A stretch of DNA of 64,000 nucleotides from Chromatiales bacterium (GTDB lineage Bacteria; Pseudomonadota; Gammaproteobacteria; Chromatiales; Chromatiaceae). Of this stretch, positions 20,954 to 31,768 are shown piece by piece (position 1 is the first letter of the stretch; every line of letters starts with the position of its first letter). Location of the stretch: NCBI GenBank assembly GCA_028284585.1, contig JANQRK010000036.1:1-64000 (forward strand), read 5' to 3'. Both the position numbers and the translations under genes were made by a program. The notes below the pieces were generated by a model that was not told where the DNA came from, did no database searches, and saw only the letters and a list, made by a program, of their open reading frames with translations.

Positions 20954-21039
20954 GCCGGAGACCTCTCAGACAGGCTCAGGTTGGGTGCTAAAGTACGATC
21001 CGACTGCTTCACAAGGCGCGTCCAACGGGGTGTCTCGGC

Positions 21040-21055
21040 GGCCGGACGTCCGGCC
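21040..21055. promoter_or_regulatory. 16-bp perfect palindrome upstream of HDOD gene
   Basis: GGCCGGACGTCCGGCC is a perfect palindrome 58 bp before the first HDOD gene. It could be a protein-binding site or a hairpin at the end of the preceding transcript, although no T-run follows. Confidence 0.3.
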
Positions 21056-21113
21056 GGCCGGAGCTTTAGTGCGTGGGGCCTAAACTCGTCTTTGGCGTGG
21101 CCGATAAGCGGGC

Positions 21114-22364
21114 ATGGCATCAAATCCTGGCATTGACGCGCTGCGCGAGATCTTGACATTGACCGACCTGCCGCCGTGGCAGCTCGAAGTGATCGCTGAG
21201 GCCGCGGAACCTGTGGTGGCGACCGTTGGCCGGGTAATCATCGAGCAGGGCAGCGACGACGGTTTCACCTATTTCTTGTCCGCTGGTAGCGTCTCCCTGG
21301 ATGCCGCAGATGGTATGAGCAAGACGCTCGAGGTGACGCCGGATACGGCGTGCCGTCCGCTGGCCAACCTACGTCCGCGGATATTCTCTGTTACCGCACT
21401 GACCCTAGTCCGCGGGTTCCGCGTGCCCGATATTGTCCTTAGCGCGGCCGGCTGCGATGGCAGCAGCCATGACCCAGATGCGATTCAGGTGGGCACCCAA
21501 GAAGAGGATGAGCGTCGCGAACTCGAGTCGAGGATCAGTTTTCAGCTCTACCGAGATCTAAAGAGCGACGCGGCGATCCTGCCCAGCTTGCCAGACTTAG
21601 CGCTGCGCATCCGCCGTGCGATCGACGATGAGTCGAGCGATGCTCGAATGGTTGCGCGTCTGGTCGAGGCCGACCCAGCAATGGCGGCCAAGCTGCTGAA
21701 AGTGGCTAATTGTGCGCTCTATGGTGGCTTGGAGCCTGTGGAGAGCTGCTCGGCGGCGGTGGTCCGCCTTGGTTTACAGACCACCAAGCAATTGGTGGTG
21801 TCTTTTGCGCTGAAAGAGGTCTTCAGGAGCAAGGACAAGGCGATCCAGAGGCGGATGCACGCTTTGTGGAAACACAGTGCACAGATCGCGGCGATCTGTT
21901 TCGTCCTCGCCCAAGAAATCGAAGGCATGGCGCCAGAAGAAGCGCTGTTGATCGGGTTGGTTCACGATATCGGACCGATCGCGATCCTCAATTACGTGGA
22001 GAAGTTCCCCGAACTTGCGGACGACGAGGGTTTGCTCGAAGAGACCATACAGCGCATGCGCGGTGAATTGGGGGCCATGATACTGCGGGCATGGAAATTT
22101 ACCCCGGCCGTGATCGCTGGTGCGCGTGACGCCGAGAACTGGTCGCGCCGGCGGGCCGGCGGAGCAGACTTCACCGACCTGTTGATCGTTGCCCAGGTGC
22201 ATGAGCTACTGCGCAAAAATCAGTTGCCGAGTCTACCACCACTGGAGAGTATCTCTGCGATCCAGCGGGTGCTGGGAGAGGGCGCTACGCCAGAAAAGAG
22301 CCTCGAGATCCTGCACCAGGCCAAGAATCAAGTCGACGAGATGCGCAGCATGCTGCGTGGCTGA
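21114..22364 (+). CDS. HDOD-domain signalling protein
   Basis: The 416-residue cytoplasmic protein has an N-terminal domain (~1-120) that looks like a worn cyclic-nucleotide-binding fold, then an HDOD domain (~140-345) with LPSLPDLALRIRRAID, ADPAMAAKLLKVANCALYGG and GLVHDIGPIAI. HDOD proteins are signalling scaffolds related to HD phosphohydrolases, usually without proven catalysis; here an HDIG-like HD pair is kept. It is convergent with a paralogue of the same architecture at 22401-23645. Confidence 0.87.
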   Translation: MASNPGIDALREILTLTDLPPWQLEVIAEAAEPVVATVGRVIIEQGSDDGFTYFLSAGSVSLDAADGMSKTLEVTPDTACRPLANLRPRIFSVTALTLVRGFRVPDIVLSAAGCDGSSHDPDAIQVGTQEEDERRELESRISFQLYRDLKSDAAILPSLPDLALRIRRAIDDESSDARMVARLVEADPAMAAKLLKVANCALYGGLEPVESCSAAVVRLGLQTTKQLVVSFALKEVFRSKDKAIQRRMHALWKHSAQIAAICFVLAQEIEGMAPEEALLIGLVHDIGPIAILNYVEKFPELADDEGLLEETIQRMRGELGAMILRAWKFTPAVIAGARDAENWSRRRAGGADFTDLLIVAQVHELLRKNQLPSLPPLESISAIQRVLGEGATPEKSLEILHQAKNQVDEMRSMLRG

Positions 22365-22400
22365 ACCGACGCTTGTTCGATCGACGCCCCGGATCAGCCA

Positions 22401-23645
22401 TCAGCCGCTAGTGATCAATGAGCGCAGCTCACGGACGTCCGTGTCGGCTTCCTCCAGTATGCTCAACGACTGGCGAGGTGAAAGCTCGCCATGGGCCAGC
22501 TTGCAGAATGCGGGGACGGCATCGATGCGCGGCAGGCCGACCTGATTGGAGTTACCTATTAGCGCATGCAGGCGGGCCAGTATCACAACGTCGGGATTCT
22601 CGGGGATAGCGAAGCCTATGCGCTGCCACTGCCCAGCATCTCGGACCACATCCTCGAACTCTCGCGCCAGGCGCCATTGGTTGAGCGTGCGCAGACCGAT
22701 CTCGATGCGCAGCTGGCCGATGATGTAGTCGAGGACTTCCGCTCGCTGAGTCAGGAGTGGGAATCGGTTCAAGCCACCAATCACTGCGACGGTGCCGATG
22801 TCGTGTATCAAGCCCGCGAGTAGCGCCTGTTCGGCATCGATGCCCGGCGTCTCCCGTCCCAGTACATAGGCCAGTGCAGCAACGTAGACGGAGTGTTGCC
22901 ACAGCGCCTCCATGCGCCCTTTCAACACGGGTGAGTTGATCTTGAAAATCCCTTTCAGCAAAAAGCTGTAGACCAGGCTGCGTACCTTGGCCCGCCCAAG
23001 GCGTGCGGTGGCCTGGCTGATACTAGTTATTTTGTTAACGCTGCCGAAGGCAGCGCTATTGACGACGCTGATCAAGCGTGCGGTCAATGAGGGGTCGAGC
23101 TGGATGAGGCGAGCAATGTCCTCGTTGGCATTGTTTGGCTCATCGATGGCCTTGCCGATTTTTATTGCGAGGTCGGGCAGGCTGGGCAGTTCACAGCGTT
23201 GCTCCCGGAAGTGGCTGCGCAGCTCCGCTAGGTTGGCGTCTTCTTGCGCGGTCAGATTCGGAGGCGGTGATTGCTCATCGCTGGTGCTTGCCGGAGCCCC
23301 GGGTGGCCGCGGTACGACAAGAAATTCACTCGGCTCGGCTGCATACAGGCTGACGAGCTTTTCTCGAGGTGGTACCGGAAAGCGCGCCTGTGGCTGGTCT
23401 GCCCTCAGTAGCAGCACATGACCTGAGTGGGTCGCGATCTGGAGTGCGCCGCGCTGTAGGAAGACAGCGCCATCACTCGGCAATGGGTCATGCAGCAGAC
23501 CGGCGTCGACCTCGACCTTGCGTGCCAGGCGGCGCACCATGTCGAGATCACCAGGTGCTAGCTCGGCATACGGTTGCAGCGCCGCAATGGTGTCCGCGGA
23601 CAAAGGGTCACTTGTTCTGCTACGGCCTACCCATTTTCCCAACAT
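22401..23645 (-). CDS. HDOD-domain signalling protein (paralogue)
   Basis: This 414-residue protein repeats the layout of its convergent neighbour: a poorly conserved cNMP-binding-like N-terminus, a linker rich in proline and serine (~130-150), and an HDOD domain with LPSLPDLAIKIGKAIDE, LDPSLTARLISVVNSAAFGS and GLIHDIGTVAVIGG. The two genes end 36 bp apart and are probably an old tail-to-tail duplication. It diverges from the metallo-hydrolase gene at 23798. Confidence 0.87.
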   Translation of the reverse strand: MLGKWVGRSRTSDPLSADTIAALQPYAELAPGDLDMVRRLARKVEVDAGLLHDPLPSDGAVFLQRGALQIATHSGHVLLLRADQPQARFPVPPREKLVSLYAAEPSEFLVVPRPPGAPASTSDEQSPPPNLTAQEDANLAELRSHFREQRCELPSLPDLAIKIGKAIDEPNNANEDIARLIQLDPSLTARLISVVNSAAFGSVNKITSISQATARLGRAKVRSLVYSFLLKGIFKINSPVLKGRMEALWQHSVYVAALAYVLGRETPGIDAEQALLAGLIHDIGTVAVIGGLNRFPLLTQRAEVLDYIIGQLRIEIGLRTLNQWRLAREFEDVVRDAGQWQRIGFAIPENPDVVILARLHALIGNSNQVGLPRIDAVPAFCKLAHGELSPRQSLSILEEADTDVRELRSLITSG

Positions 23646-23797
23646 GTTCGATCTTCCCAGCGACCCAGTCGGCGGAGCGTATCGGTACGACCAGACCGGG
23701 CCCCATGTCGCTATCTTCGCCTATAGTCGGCCCGTACCAGGGTCAGCGTAATGGGCTTTTTTTCGGTTACGCTGTCGGCCGCGCTAGGATTTTCTTT

Positions 23798-24448
23798 ATG
23801 GATATTCGCATCATTCCGGTTACCCCATTCGTGCAAAATTGTTCGTTGCTGATCTGCGAGCAGACCGGTAGGGGGGCATTGGTCGATCCGGGTGGTGAAC
23901 CGGAGCGAATTCTCGAGGTAGTGCGTGACTGCGGCGTGACCCTAGAGAAGATCCTGCTTACTCACGGTCACGCCGATCACATCGGCGCGGTGGGTTATCT
24001 GGCGCGCGAGCATGGGCTACCGGTCGAGGGCCCGCACGCAGCGGACGGCTTTCTGCTCGAGACCCTGCCTCAGTGGTGCGCACAATTCGGTTTGCCACTG
24101 GGCGAATCCTTCACCCCGCAGCGCTGGTTGGAAAATGGCGAGCAGGTCGTGTTTGGGGCCCAGACCTTGGCTGTCCATCATTGCCCAGGACATACCCCAG
24201 GCCATGTAATTTTTTCTCACGCACCGACCGCCGCGGCGATTGTCGGTGATGTGATCTTCAAGGGCTCGATCGGTCGCACCGATTTACCGCGCGGCGATCA
24301 TGCGACGCTACTCAAGTCGATTCGTCAGCGGATTTGGCCGCTCGGTGATGCGGTCACCTTGCTGCCGGGGCATGGTCCGACCACCAGCGTGGGCGAGGAG
24401 CGGGCGCACAATCCCTATGTTGGTGGAGCCGCCGAAGAGCGGACTTGA
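23798..24448 (+). CDS. MBL-fold metallo-hydrolase (glyoxalase II-like, YcbL type)
   Basis: The 216-residue protein is a small metallo-beta-lactamase-fold hydrolase. It shows the metal-binding THGHADHIGAVGYL, the histidine in HCPGHTPGHV, the bridging aspartate in IVGDVIFKGSIGRTDLP, and the final LLPGHGPTT. It is close to the YcbL group of short glyoxalase II-like enzymes, which lack the extra C-terminal helical domain of GloB. The real substrate (glutathione thioester or other) is uncertain. The ATG at 23798 gives the conserved MDIRIIPVTPFVQN start. Confidence 0.9.
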   Translation: MDIRIIPVTPFVQNCSLLICEQTGRGALVDPGGEPERILEVVRDCGVTLEKILLTHGHADHIGAVGYLAREHGLPVEGPHAADGFLLETLPQWCAQFGLPLGESFTPQRWLENGEQVVFGAQTLAVHHCPGHTPGHVIFSHAPTAAAIVGDVIFKGSIGRTDLPRGDHATLLKSIRQRIWPLGDAVTLLPGHGPTTSVGEERAHNPYVGGAAEERT

Positions 24449-24584
24449 ACAGTCCTCATCTAAGACGCTTGTGACATTTGTCCTTGGTTAGCTTGCTCAT
24501 GGGCATGTCTAGTCGCTGCAGGGCTCGGGTTGTCTATCCAGGCGTGTAGAATTCGCGCACGAACTGACCCAGGTGACCCCCTCC

Positions 24585-26837
24585 ATGGCCGAGGAACCGC
24601 GCTACAACGCCGAAGGTGTCGAGCAGCTCGCGCTGCGTGACTTTACAGAGAAAGCCTATCTTGACTACTCCATGTACGTCATCCTCGATCGGGCCCTGCC
24701 GTTCATCGGTGATGGTCTCAAGCCAGTGCAGCGGCGGATCGTCTACGCGATGTCGGAGCTGCGTCTGTCCGCGGCGGCCAAGCCGATGAAGGCAGCCCGC
24801 ACGGTGGGTGATGTAATGGGCAAGTTTCACCCGCATGGTGACAGCGCGATCTACGAGGCGATGGTGCTGATGGCGCAGGACTTTTCGTATCGCTATCCAT
24901 TGGTCGACGGGCAGGGCAATTGGGGTGCCCCAGACGAGCCCAAGTCGTTTGCTGCGATGCGCTATACCGAGGCCCGCTTGGCACCCTATGCCCAGGTGTT
25001 GCTATCCGAACTCGGCCAGGGAACAGTCGATTGGATCGCCAACTATGACGGTCAGCATGAGGAACCGGCGACGCTTCCGGCCAGATTGCCGAATCTGCTG
25101 CTCAATGGTGCGACCGGGATAGCGGTCGGCATGGCGACCGATATTCCGCCGCACAATCTGCGCGAGGTCGCGAGCGCCTGCATTCGATTGATCGAGGATC
25201 CCAAGGTGAGCCTGGACACGCTGTGTGAGCATGTCCCTGGACCTGACTACCCGACCGAGGCCGAGATCATTACACCGAGCGCTGAGTTGCGCCGCATCTA
25301 TCAAAGCGGTGGTGGCTCATTGCGCATGCGTGCGCGCTGGCACCAGGATCAGGGCGCAATCGTGATCACCGCGCTGCCGTATCAAGTCTCTGGCGCACGC
25401 ATACAGGAGCAGGTCGCGGCTCAAATGCAGGCGCGCAAGCTACCCCAGATCGAGGACTTACGCGACGAGTCCGACCATGAAAACCCGACTCGCTTGGTAC
25501 TCTTGCCGCGCTCCAACCGGGTCGACATCGAGCGGGTGATGTCGCATCTGTTCGCAACTACCGATCTGGAACGCAGCTACCGGGTCAATCTGAATATGAT
25601 CGGGCTAGACGGCCGCCCCGCAGTCAAGGATTTGCGCCAGATCTTGGTCGAATGGTTGGACTACCGCTTTGCTACGGTGCGCCGCCGGCTGCGGTTCCGA
25701 CTCGACAAGGTGCTCGAGCGCCTGCACCTGCTGGACGGTTTGCTGATTGCTTTCCTCAACTTAGACGAAGTGATTCGCATCATTCGCAGTGAGGACGAGC
25801 CCAAGGCGGTGTTGATGCGGCGTTTCGAGCTGAGCGAGGCGCAGGCCGACTACATTTTGGACACCCGCCTGCGCCAACTGGCCCGACTCGAAGAGATGAG
25901 GATCCGTACTGAGCAGGATGAACTGAGCGGGGAGCGCGACGAGTTGCAAAAGACGCTGGGCTCGAAGCAGCGGTTGAAAACTCTTGTCCGCAAGGAGCTG
26001 GCTGCGGATGCCGAAAAGCACGGCGACGAACGGCGCTCAACGATCGTCCAGCGCGATGCCGCCGAGGCGATGGACGAGTCCGAGCTGACGCCGAGCGAAC
26101 CGGTGACCGTCGTCCTATCCGACAAGGGGTGGGTGCGTGCGGCCAAGGGCCACGACATTGACCCGGCCGAACTGAACTACAAGACGGGTGATGCCTTCCG
26201 CCAGGCGGTACGACTGCGCAGCAACCAGCAAGCCGTCTTCCTGGACTCGGCGGGTCGCAGCTACTCGCTTGCAGCGCATACGTTGCCCTCGGCGCGTGGC
26301 CAGGGCGAGCCCTTGACTGGCCGCTTCAACCCTCCAGCCGGTCAGACCTTTGTCGCCGTGCTCGGGGGTGATCCGGAGCAGTGGTGGCTGCTAGCTTCCG
26401 ACGCCGGTTATGGATTTCGTGTGCGGGCCTGTGACCTCTGGGCCAACAAGAAGGCGGGCAAGGTGGTGCTGAGCCTGCCTGCAGGCGCTTGTGTATTGCC
26501 GCCGTCTCCGTTGACCGATGCCGCTACTGACCGATTGGTTGCTGCGACCAGCGCGGGTCGTATGCTGGTGATCCCGGCCAGCGATCTCCCGGAGTTGACG
26601 CGCGGCAAGGGCAACAAGATCATCGGCATCCCCGCCAAGGCCGTTGCCGAGCGCAGTGAGTTCGTGGTTGCAATGTTGACGGTGCCGGAGGGCGGCCGGG
26701 TCAGGTTGCATTCTGGCAAGCGTTTTCTGAACTTGCGTTCCGCTGATCTCAATGCCTATGAGGGCGAACGCGGCCGACGCGGCAACAAGCTGCCGCGCGG
26801 TTTCCAAAAGGTCGATGCCATGGAACGCGATGATTAG
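24585..26837 (+). CDS. parC: DNA topoisomerase IV subunit A
   Basis: ParC is the DNA-cutting subunit of topoisomerase IV and partners ParE at 13674. The 750-residue protein shows the breakage-reunion domain with [30 protein letters not shown], and the catalytic tyrosine in [13 protein letters not shown] (~residue 120), followed by the long coiled-coil tower and a C-terminal beta-propeller region. Of two in-frame starts, ATG 24585 is preferred over GTG 24573. It is monocistronic or ends before a small lipoprotein gene. Confidence 0.97.
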   Translation: MAEEPRYNAEGVEQLALRDFTEKAYLDYSMYVILDRALPFIGDGLKPVQRRIVYAMSELRLSAAAKPMKAARTVGDVMGKFHPHGDSAIYEAMVLMAQDFSYRYPLVDGQGNWGAPDEPKSFAAMRYTEARLAPYAQVLLSELGQGTVDWIANYDGQHEEPATLPARLPNLLLNGATGIAVGMATDIPPHNLREVASACIRLIEDPKVSLDTLCEHVPGPDYPTEAEIITPSAELRRIYQSGGGSLRMRARWHQDQGAIVITALPYQVSGARIQEQVAAQMQARKLPQIEDLRDESDHENPTRLVLLPRSNRVDIERVMSHLFATTDLERSYRVNLNMIGLDGRPAVKDLRQILVEWLDYRFATVRRRLRFRLDKVLERLHLLDGLLIAFLNLDEVIRIIRSEDEPKAVLMRRFELSEAQADYILDTRLRQLARLEEMRIRTEQDELSGERDELQKTLGSKQRLKTLVRKELAADAEKHGDERRSTIVQRDAAEAMDESELTPSEPVTVVLSDKGWVRAAKGHDIDPAELNYKTGDAFRQAVRLRSNQQAVFLDSAGRSYSLAAHTLPSARGQGEPLTGRFNPPAGQTFVAVLGGDPEQWWLLASDAGYGFRVRACDLWANKKAGKVVLSLPAGACVLPPSPLTDAATDRLVAATSAGRMLVIPASDLPELTRGKGNKIIGIPAKAVAERSEFVVAMLTVPEGGRVRLHSGKRFLNLRSADLNAYEGERGRRGNKLPRGFQKVDAMERDD

Positions 26838-26882
26838 GGCCACGGCCGGCCAGCAAGCCCATCAATTACAGGGGAAAGAAGA

Positions 26883-27374
26883 ATGAAAAACTGTAGCTCT
26901 ATCATCGGAGTACTGTCGGGTGGCGGGCTCGCTATCAGCGCACTGAGCGGCTGCTCGGGTACAGGCGAAGACGTGCGCGTCAGCCTATGTAAAAACCTCA
27001 GCCAGGCGTTGCAGCCGGCAGGACACACCATCGAGTGGATGGGTAACGAGAACGAGTTCCGTCGCCCCGAGTATGCGATCACCAGGCTAAGCTACGAGGT
27101 GGTCGGTGGCGACGGTGGACGCAGCTCGATGCGTTCCGCTTGCCACTACGAGCATGAATCGCTCGACGACAGCGTGCGGGATCTGGCCGACCCGCTCAGC
27201 GCCTATGTCACGCTGCCGTTCAAGATGACAGTCAACGGTGAGGCACTGCCGGACACCGAGTTATTGGCCTTGGTCAATGCTGAGCAGCGCCGCCTTGGCC
27301 GCGCTGTGGTCGACGAGCTGCGTCAGGGTGCCAAGGATGCAGCCGACGCGGTGCGCTCGGCGGTCGATCGCTGA
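26883..27374 (+). CDS. Small lipoprotein, unknown function
   Basis: The 163-residue protein starts with a signal peptide and a lipobox (ISALSGC), so it should be lipid-anchored. The mature part has two cysteines (LCKNL, SACHYEH) that may pair and a basic-acidic helical tail (~130-163). AGGGGAAAG precedes the ATG. I cannot assign a function; the neighbours (parC upstream, ABC exporter convergent) give no clue. Confidence 0.7.
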   Translation: MKNCSSIIGVLSGGGLAISALSGCSGTGEDVRVSLCKNLSQALQPAGHTIEWMGNENEFRRPEYAITRLSYEVVGGDGGRSSMRSACHYEHESLDDSVRDLADPLSAYVTLPFKMTVNGEALPDTELLALVNAEQRRLGRAVVDELRQGAKDAADAVRSAVDR

Positions 27375-27400
27375 TTCACGGGCATCATTTGCGACTTGTC

Positions 27401-28417
27401 TTATTGCCAGCGAAAGGCGCGTGCTGACAGGGTCAGCAGCACGATACCAAGGCCGAGCAGGAGGCCGATCTCAACGGCGACGTCGGCCACACCGGCGCCG
27501 TCGAGCATCACCCGGCGCGCGGCGTCGACCATGTGGCTAAGCGGTAACAGCTCGGCCACGCGCTGGGCCCACACATTGGTGCCCTCGAGCGAGAACCAAA
27601 CCCCAGAGAGGACCATCATCGGCCAGGACATCAGGTTGAGCAGACCGTCGGCCAGCTCCTCACTGCGGATCCGGGCCGAGACTGTAAGTCCGAGGCTGAC
27701 CAATGCAATTGCGCCCGCCAGGAATACCAGGGCCAAGGCCAGATAAGAGCCGCGCATCGGGAAGCCGAGTAACAGGTGGGTCCCCGCGAAGACCAGCACG
27801 TTGACGATACCCACCACGAGCAAACGCGACAGGATCTGTGCCGTCAGGAACTCACTCGCGGTTAGCGGCGTCGCGCGTAGCCGTCGCAGCACGCCGTTCT
27901 TGCGGTAGCGAACGATCACCCAGCCAACGCCCCATAGGCTGCTGAACATCACATTGATCGCCAGCACCCCAGGGAGCACCCAGTCCACATAGCGCAATGC
28001 CCGGCCCGTGACCTCCTGGCGTTCGATACCACTTGGCGGATCGGCCAATGCTTGTAGCACTAAACGCTCAGCTATGTAGCCATTGGGTGATGAGGCATTG
28101 ACCCAGTAGCGCGGTGCGGCGCGCAGGTCGAGCAGCAAATCGATCCGGTGATAACGTACCTTGGCAATGGCGGCGGCCGGATCGTCTTGCCGGATAAACT
28201 GGACATGGCGCACCTCGAGCAATGTCGCCTGCTGGACATTGGAGGGCTCACCCAGCACGCCTATCTTGTACAGATCCTGATCCGGGTTACTGAAGATGAA
28301 GGCGAATCCCAGCACCATCACCACCGGCATAGCGATGTTCCAACTAAGGCCGGCCTTGTCGCGGTAGAACTCCCGATTGCGGGCCTTCACTACCGCCAGT
28401 ATGCGTTCTAGGTTCAC
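27401..28417 (-). CDS. ABC-2 type transporter permease
   Basis: The 338-residue permease has one N-terminal helix (~27-45), an extracytoplasmic segment and five or so helices in the C-terminal half, as in the ABC-2 (YhhJ/NatB-like) family. PMVVLSGVWFSLEGTN and PLSHMVDAARRVML match the family's conserved end. Its GTG start overlaps the stop of the ATPase gene by four bases (GTGA). The pair forms a complete exporter; the substrate (drug, lipid or polysaccharide) cannot be told. Confidence 0.9.
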   Translation of the reverse strand: MNLERILAVVKARNREFYRDKAGLSWNIAMPVVMVLGFAFIFSNPDQDLYKIGVLGEPSNVQQATLLEVRHVQFIRQDDPAAAIAKVRYHRIDLLLDLRAAPRYWVNASSPNGYIAERLVLQALADPPSGIERQEVTGRALRYVDWVLPGVLAINVMFSSLWGVGWVIVRYRKNGVLRRLRATPLTASEFLTAQILSRLLVVGIVNVLVFAGTHLLLGFPMRGSYLALALVFLAGAIALVSLGLTVSARIRSEELADGLLNLMSWPMMVLSGVWFSLEGTNVWAQRVAELLPLSHMVDAARRVMLDGAGVADVAVEIGLLLGLGIVLLTLSARAFRWQ

Positions 28418-29298
28418 GACTCGCGCAATCCGTGACCGGTGAGCTTCAGGAACAGGTCATCGAGGGTTGGTGTAGTGATGTGCAGCTCGTCGAGTGCGAC
28501 CGATTGGCGGTTCAGTCTGGCCAATATTTGATCGATATCGTTGGTTGCGGCCAATGCATGCTCGCCGCGGACCTCGAAGTCAGGTGGCAGTGTCTGTCGA
28601 TCCGGAAGTGCTCGCAGCGGGATGCGTACCAGGGCGCGCGGGAAGTGCTTGTGCAACAGCTGCTCCGGGTGGCCATGTTCGATGATGCGACCACGGTCGA
28701 TGACTGCGATCTCGTCGCACAGCACCTCGGCCTCTTCCATGTAGTGGGTGGTCAACACAATAGTCTTGCCGGCACTGCGCACGCCTTCCACGAGCTGCCA
28801 GAAATTGCGCCGCGACTGCGGATCAAGACCCGTGGTCGGCTCGTCGAGAAAGATGAGATCAGGATCGTTGACCAGCGCGATCGCCAACAGCAGGCGTTGC
28901 CGTTGGCCACCAGACAGGCGACGGGTATCTCGTTTGAGCAACTCTCCGAGATTGCACAGCGCGATAAGCTCGTCCAACGCGCGGTGCTTTTCGTAGAAGC
29001 TGGCGAACAGCTGCAGGGCCTCGAGAACCGTCTGAAAGTCCTGCAAAGCAGTGTGCTGGAACTGTATCCCTATCGCTTGATTATAACTGGCGTCGCGCGG
29101 GGCTCCGCGGTACAGAATGGTTCCCTGATCTGCATCGGTGATGCCTTCGAGGATCTCCAGGGTGGTGGTCTTGCCGGCCCCGTTCGGCCCGAGCAGGCCG
29201 AAACAGCTACCTTGGGCTACCGAGAAGCTGATGCCGTCGACGGCACGCACGCCTGGGTAATCTTTGATTAGGCGCTCGACCTGCAGCAGCGATGACAT
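28414..29298 (-). CDS. ABC exporter ATPase
   Basis: This 294-residue ATPase powers the adjacent ABC-2 permease. Walker A is GPNGAGKTTT, the signature motif LSGGQRQRL, Walker B LIFLDEPTTGLDP, and the switch histidine lies in VLTTHYMEEAE. The ~60-residue C-terminal extension after the nucleotide-binding domain is typical of the CcmA/NodI-like subgroup. It overlaps the permease start and lies 97 bp downstream of the broken kinase gene on the same strand. Confidence 0.93.
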   Translation of the reverse strand: MSSLLQVERLIKDYPGVRAVDGISFSVAQGSCFGLLGPNGAGKTTTLEILEGITDADQGTILYRGAPRDASYNQAIGIQFQHTALQDFQTVLEALQLFASFYEKHRALDELIALCNLGELLKRDTRRLSGGQRQRLLLAIALVNDPDLIFLDEPTTGLDPQSRRNFWQLVEGVRSAGKTIVLTTHYMEEAEVLCDEIAVIDRGRIIEHGHPEQLLHKHFPRALVRIPLRALPDRQTLPPDFEVRGEHALAATNDIDQILARLNRQSVALDELHITTPTLDDLFLKLTGHGLRES

Positions 29299-29394
29299 CG
29301 AACAGACAACCCGTCGTTGGCCGGCGACGCCACCGGCGCGGCCATACTAGCGCGTCGACCGAGTGTCTGCAGTAGCTCGCTCGATAGATGCCGC

Positions 29395-31479
29395 CTAGTT
29401 TCGGCCCAGCGACAGCCACAAGCTCAGACCCGGAGTCATCTCGTGCCCAGTCACACCGGCAGACCCACTATGCAGCGCAGCAATCAGGCGCACCAGGTAG
29501 AGGTCGAGCCCGAGCCGTGTCTCGATCGGCAGCCAGCCATCCGCATGCTGTGGCGATTCGGCCGCTGCGCCCCGGTTGTTGCAGATTTCGATATCGACCC
29601 GATCTTAATGGACCCGGCAGTCGATCTGGACGCAGCCGTCTGGGGTGTGTGGCGCCATCGCACGGTCGACCAAGATGGCGATCGCCCGACCGATCAATTC
29701 TGATACCCCATGCAGCGCGATAGGCCGTTCGGCGCCATGCAACGCAAAGGCTACCCCGTGGTAGCGCTTGCCGAGGGCGGTCAACTGGCAACGGAGTAGG
29801 GCGGCGAGGTCGAATTCGCGGGTTGGCGCCCGACCAACCGATTGTCGCAGCGCCTGGACCTCGCGCAAGCGGCCGAGGATCGCCTCGAGGCGCCGCACCT
29901 GGCCGACTAGCTGCGCAGTCTTTGGACAACCTTGCCGCTGGGTCGAATCGTCGTTCGCTAGCGAGCGGCGCAACTCGCCGACCGGGCCATTGAGTTCGGC
30001 ATCCAACCCGATAGTGATCGCGTCGAGGGCACGGCGGTTATCCCGAAGCACAGCAGACAGGTCGGCAAAATGGTTGCGTAGGGTATCGATCTCGTCCCCG
30101 GGCACATCTACCGCGGAAGGCGTCATCAGGTCGGCCTGTTCAACGCGTGCCGCTTCGACCTGGTCGCGCAGTCCGATGATGCGCGAGGCCAGCAGACTGG
30201 CGAATCCCAGCAGGCCGAGGCCGGTGACGGCGAAGAACAACAAGGTTACGCCAAACAGGCGCTGCAGGGCCAGATTGTCGGCCGACAGCACGGCGTTGGT
30301 GGTCTGCTCGACCAGCACCGCGCCGCGGATTCCCCGATTGCTACGGATCGGCACGGCGGCGCTGACGACGACCGCGTTTCCGGCCGGTGGTTGACGGCGT
30401 AGCCTGCCAGGGTGTCCGGCGAGTGCGTTCACAACCGGTTGGACGAATAGCTGAGTTCGGTCGTCACGCAGAGCGCTCACGGTATCGGCCTCGCTCGGCA
30501 GAATCGCGAGCAGCAGATCGCGTACGAACCAGGGCATCCCCGATTGGTCTGGACTCAAAGGTGCGTCAGCGTCGAGTCGCCCCGCGCTGGCCAACACCAG
30601 CCCCTGATGGTCGGTGATCCTGATCCGGGTTGCCGGCGGCGACATTGGGGCCAGCACAGCATCCAAGTGAGCCGAGCGTTTTACGATTCGGCCGAGCGCC
30701 GAAACCGGCGCCATCGGCGCGCTGGCCAGGATCTGACCACTGTTGCTATCCAGCAGCCGCAATGACAGGCGGCCATTAAGCAGCTGCCTTGGCAGACGTA
30801 ATTCCAGGGTATAGCCATCATCGGCGTTTTGCCATGCGCCGCGGATCGCCGGATCCGGCCCTGGGACGGCGTCGGCCGGTTCGTCTGCCGGCAGCACCGG
30901 CCGGGCGGCGACCCAGCCGGGTGCCAAGGGTCTAATGCGGTAGCGTCTTAGTCTGCCATTACGATCGGTCAATGACAGATCGACCGCGTCACCCTGATCC
31001 CCATACTGTGTGTCGCGATCCCGCACCGCGAGTAGTAGATGGACATAGCGCCCGTATCATCCCAACAAGATGCGCGCCTCGAGGCGCTCGTCGGTCGATT
31101 GTAGGCGGCTGAAGTTGTGCCGGTAACGACCCCAATCGTCGCGGTAGCCGTCTAGTTGCGGCGCTTCGGGTAGCTTGTGCAGAAAAAGATTGCGGAAGGT
31201 GAGTACAGAATCCGCGCGTGCGACGCCGTGAAAGGCGTTGTCGTGCCCATGCATGACATTGGCCACCAGGCCCGCAGTGGTTTGCAGCGATTGCTCTTGG
31301 GCATCGCGCAGAAAACGCTCGGTCTCTTGGACGAAGCGGTAGGCGGCCCAAGGGATGCCCAGCAAGGTCAGTGACACAACAAATAGCTTGAAGCGAATCC
31401 GGTGTCGAAGGCGCGGTCGCGACATCCGGTTGGGCCCAGGCCCGTCCTGAGCGGCCTCGACAGGGGTGTCTCTCGCCAT
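29395..31479 (-). pseudogene. Sensor histidine kinase broken by two in-frame stops
   Basis: One frame runs 695 codons from ATG 31479 to TAG 29395-29397, interrupted only by TGA at 31057-31059 and TAA at 29605-29607. The three pieces read continuously: an N-terminal membrane helix (RIRFKLFVVSLTLLGIPWA), a periplasmic domain resembling carbohydrate-binding-type sensors, a second helix, a HAMP-like linker, a helical kinase core and a C-terminal ATPase remnant (GLDLYLVRLIAALHSG). The layout resembles kinases with a CBM9-like sensor, including those of dedicated sortase systems (low certainty). The H-box position reads LDAELNGPV where LSHELRTPL is expected, so the phospho-accepting histidine is missing. 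No frameshift was found. No response-regulator gene is adjacent. Decay is more likely than readthrough. Confidence 0.8.
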
Positions 31480-31768
31480 GCGGGAGAATCCTAAGGAGGT
31501 CCTGCGACGCAGTGTACCTGCTTAGTCAGCCTGCGCCCGCTACATCACCCACCAGCCCCAGCTGCCCATGTCGGATACACCTGCGCTGCCGTCTGTGCGT
31601 GCCCCAGTCGGCAGTCTGCCAGGGTTCCAAGGGTGTATTGTGCGGGTCAGGAGTGTGCTACCGGTCGCCAGCCGTTGTTTACGGAGGCTGGGGGTCGCGG
31701 CGTCGGACGGCAAGCAGGCGCGGCGGTCGAGAGTAGTATTTCGAATCTTTACCGATGCCGGGTTTCTG

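Noticed and set aside
31057-31059. TGA in the kinase gene read as selenocysteine
   Set aside because: No expected selenoprotein motif, no SECIS-like hairpin was recognised, and a second stop (TAA) in the same frame points to decay.
31512-31768. A short gene after an AAGGAGG before mrcB, or an upstream extension of mrcB
   Set aside because: The coded sequences look random and the mrcB start at 31769 gives the expected short basic N-terminus.
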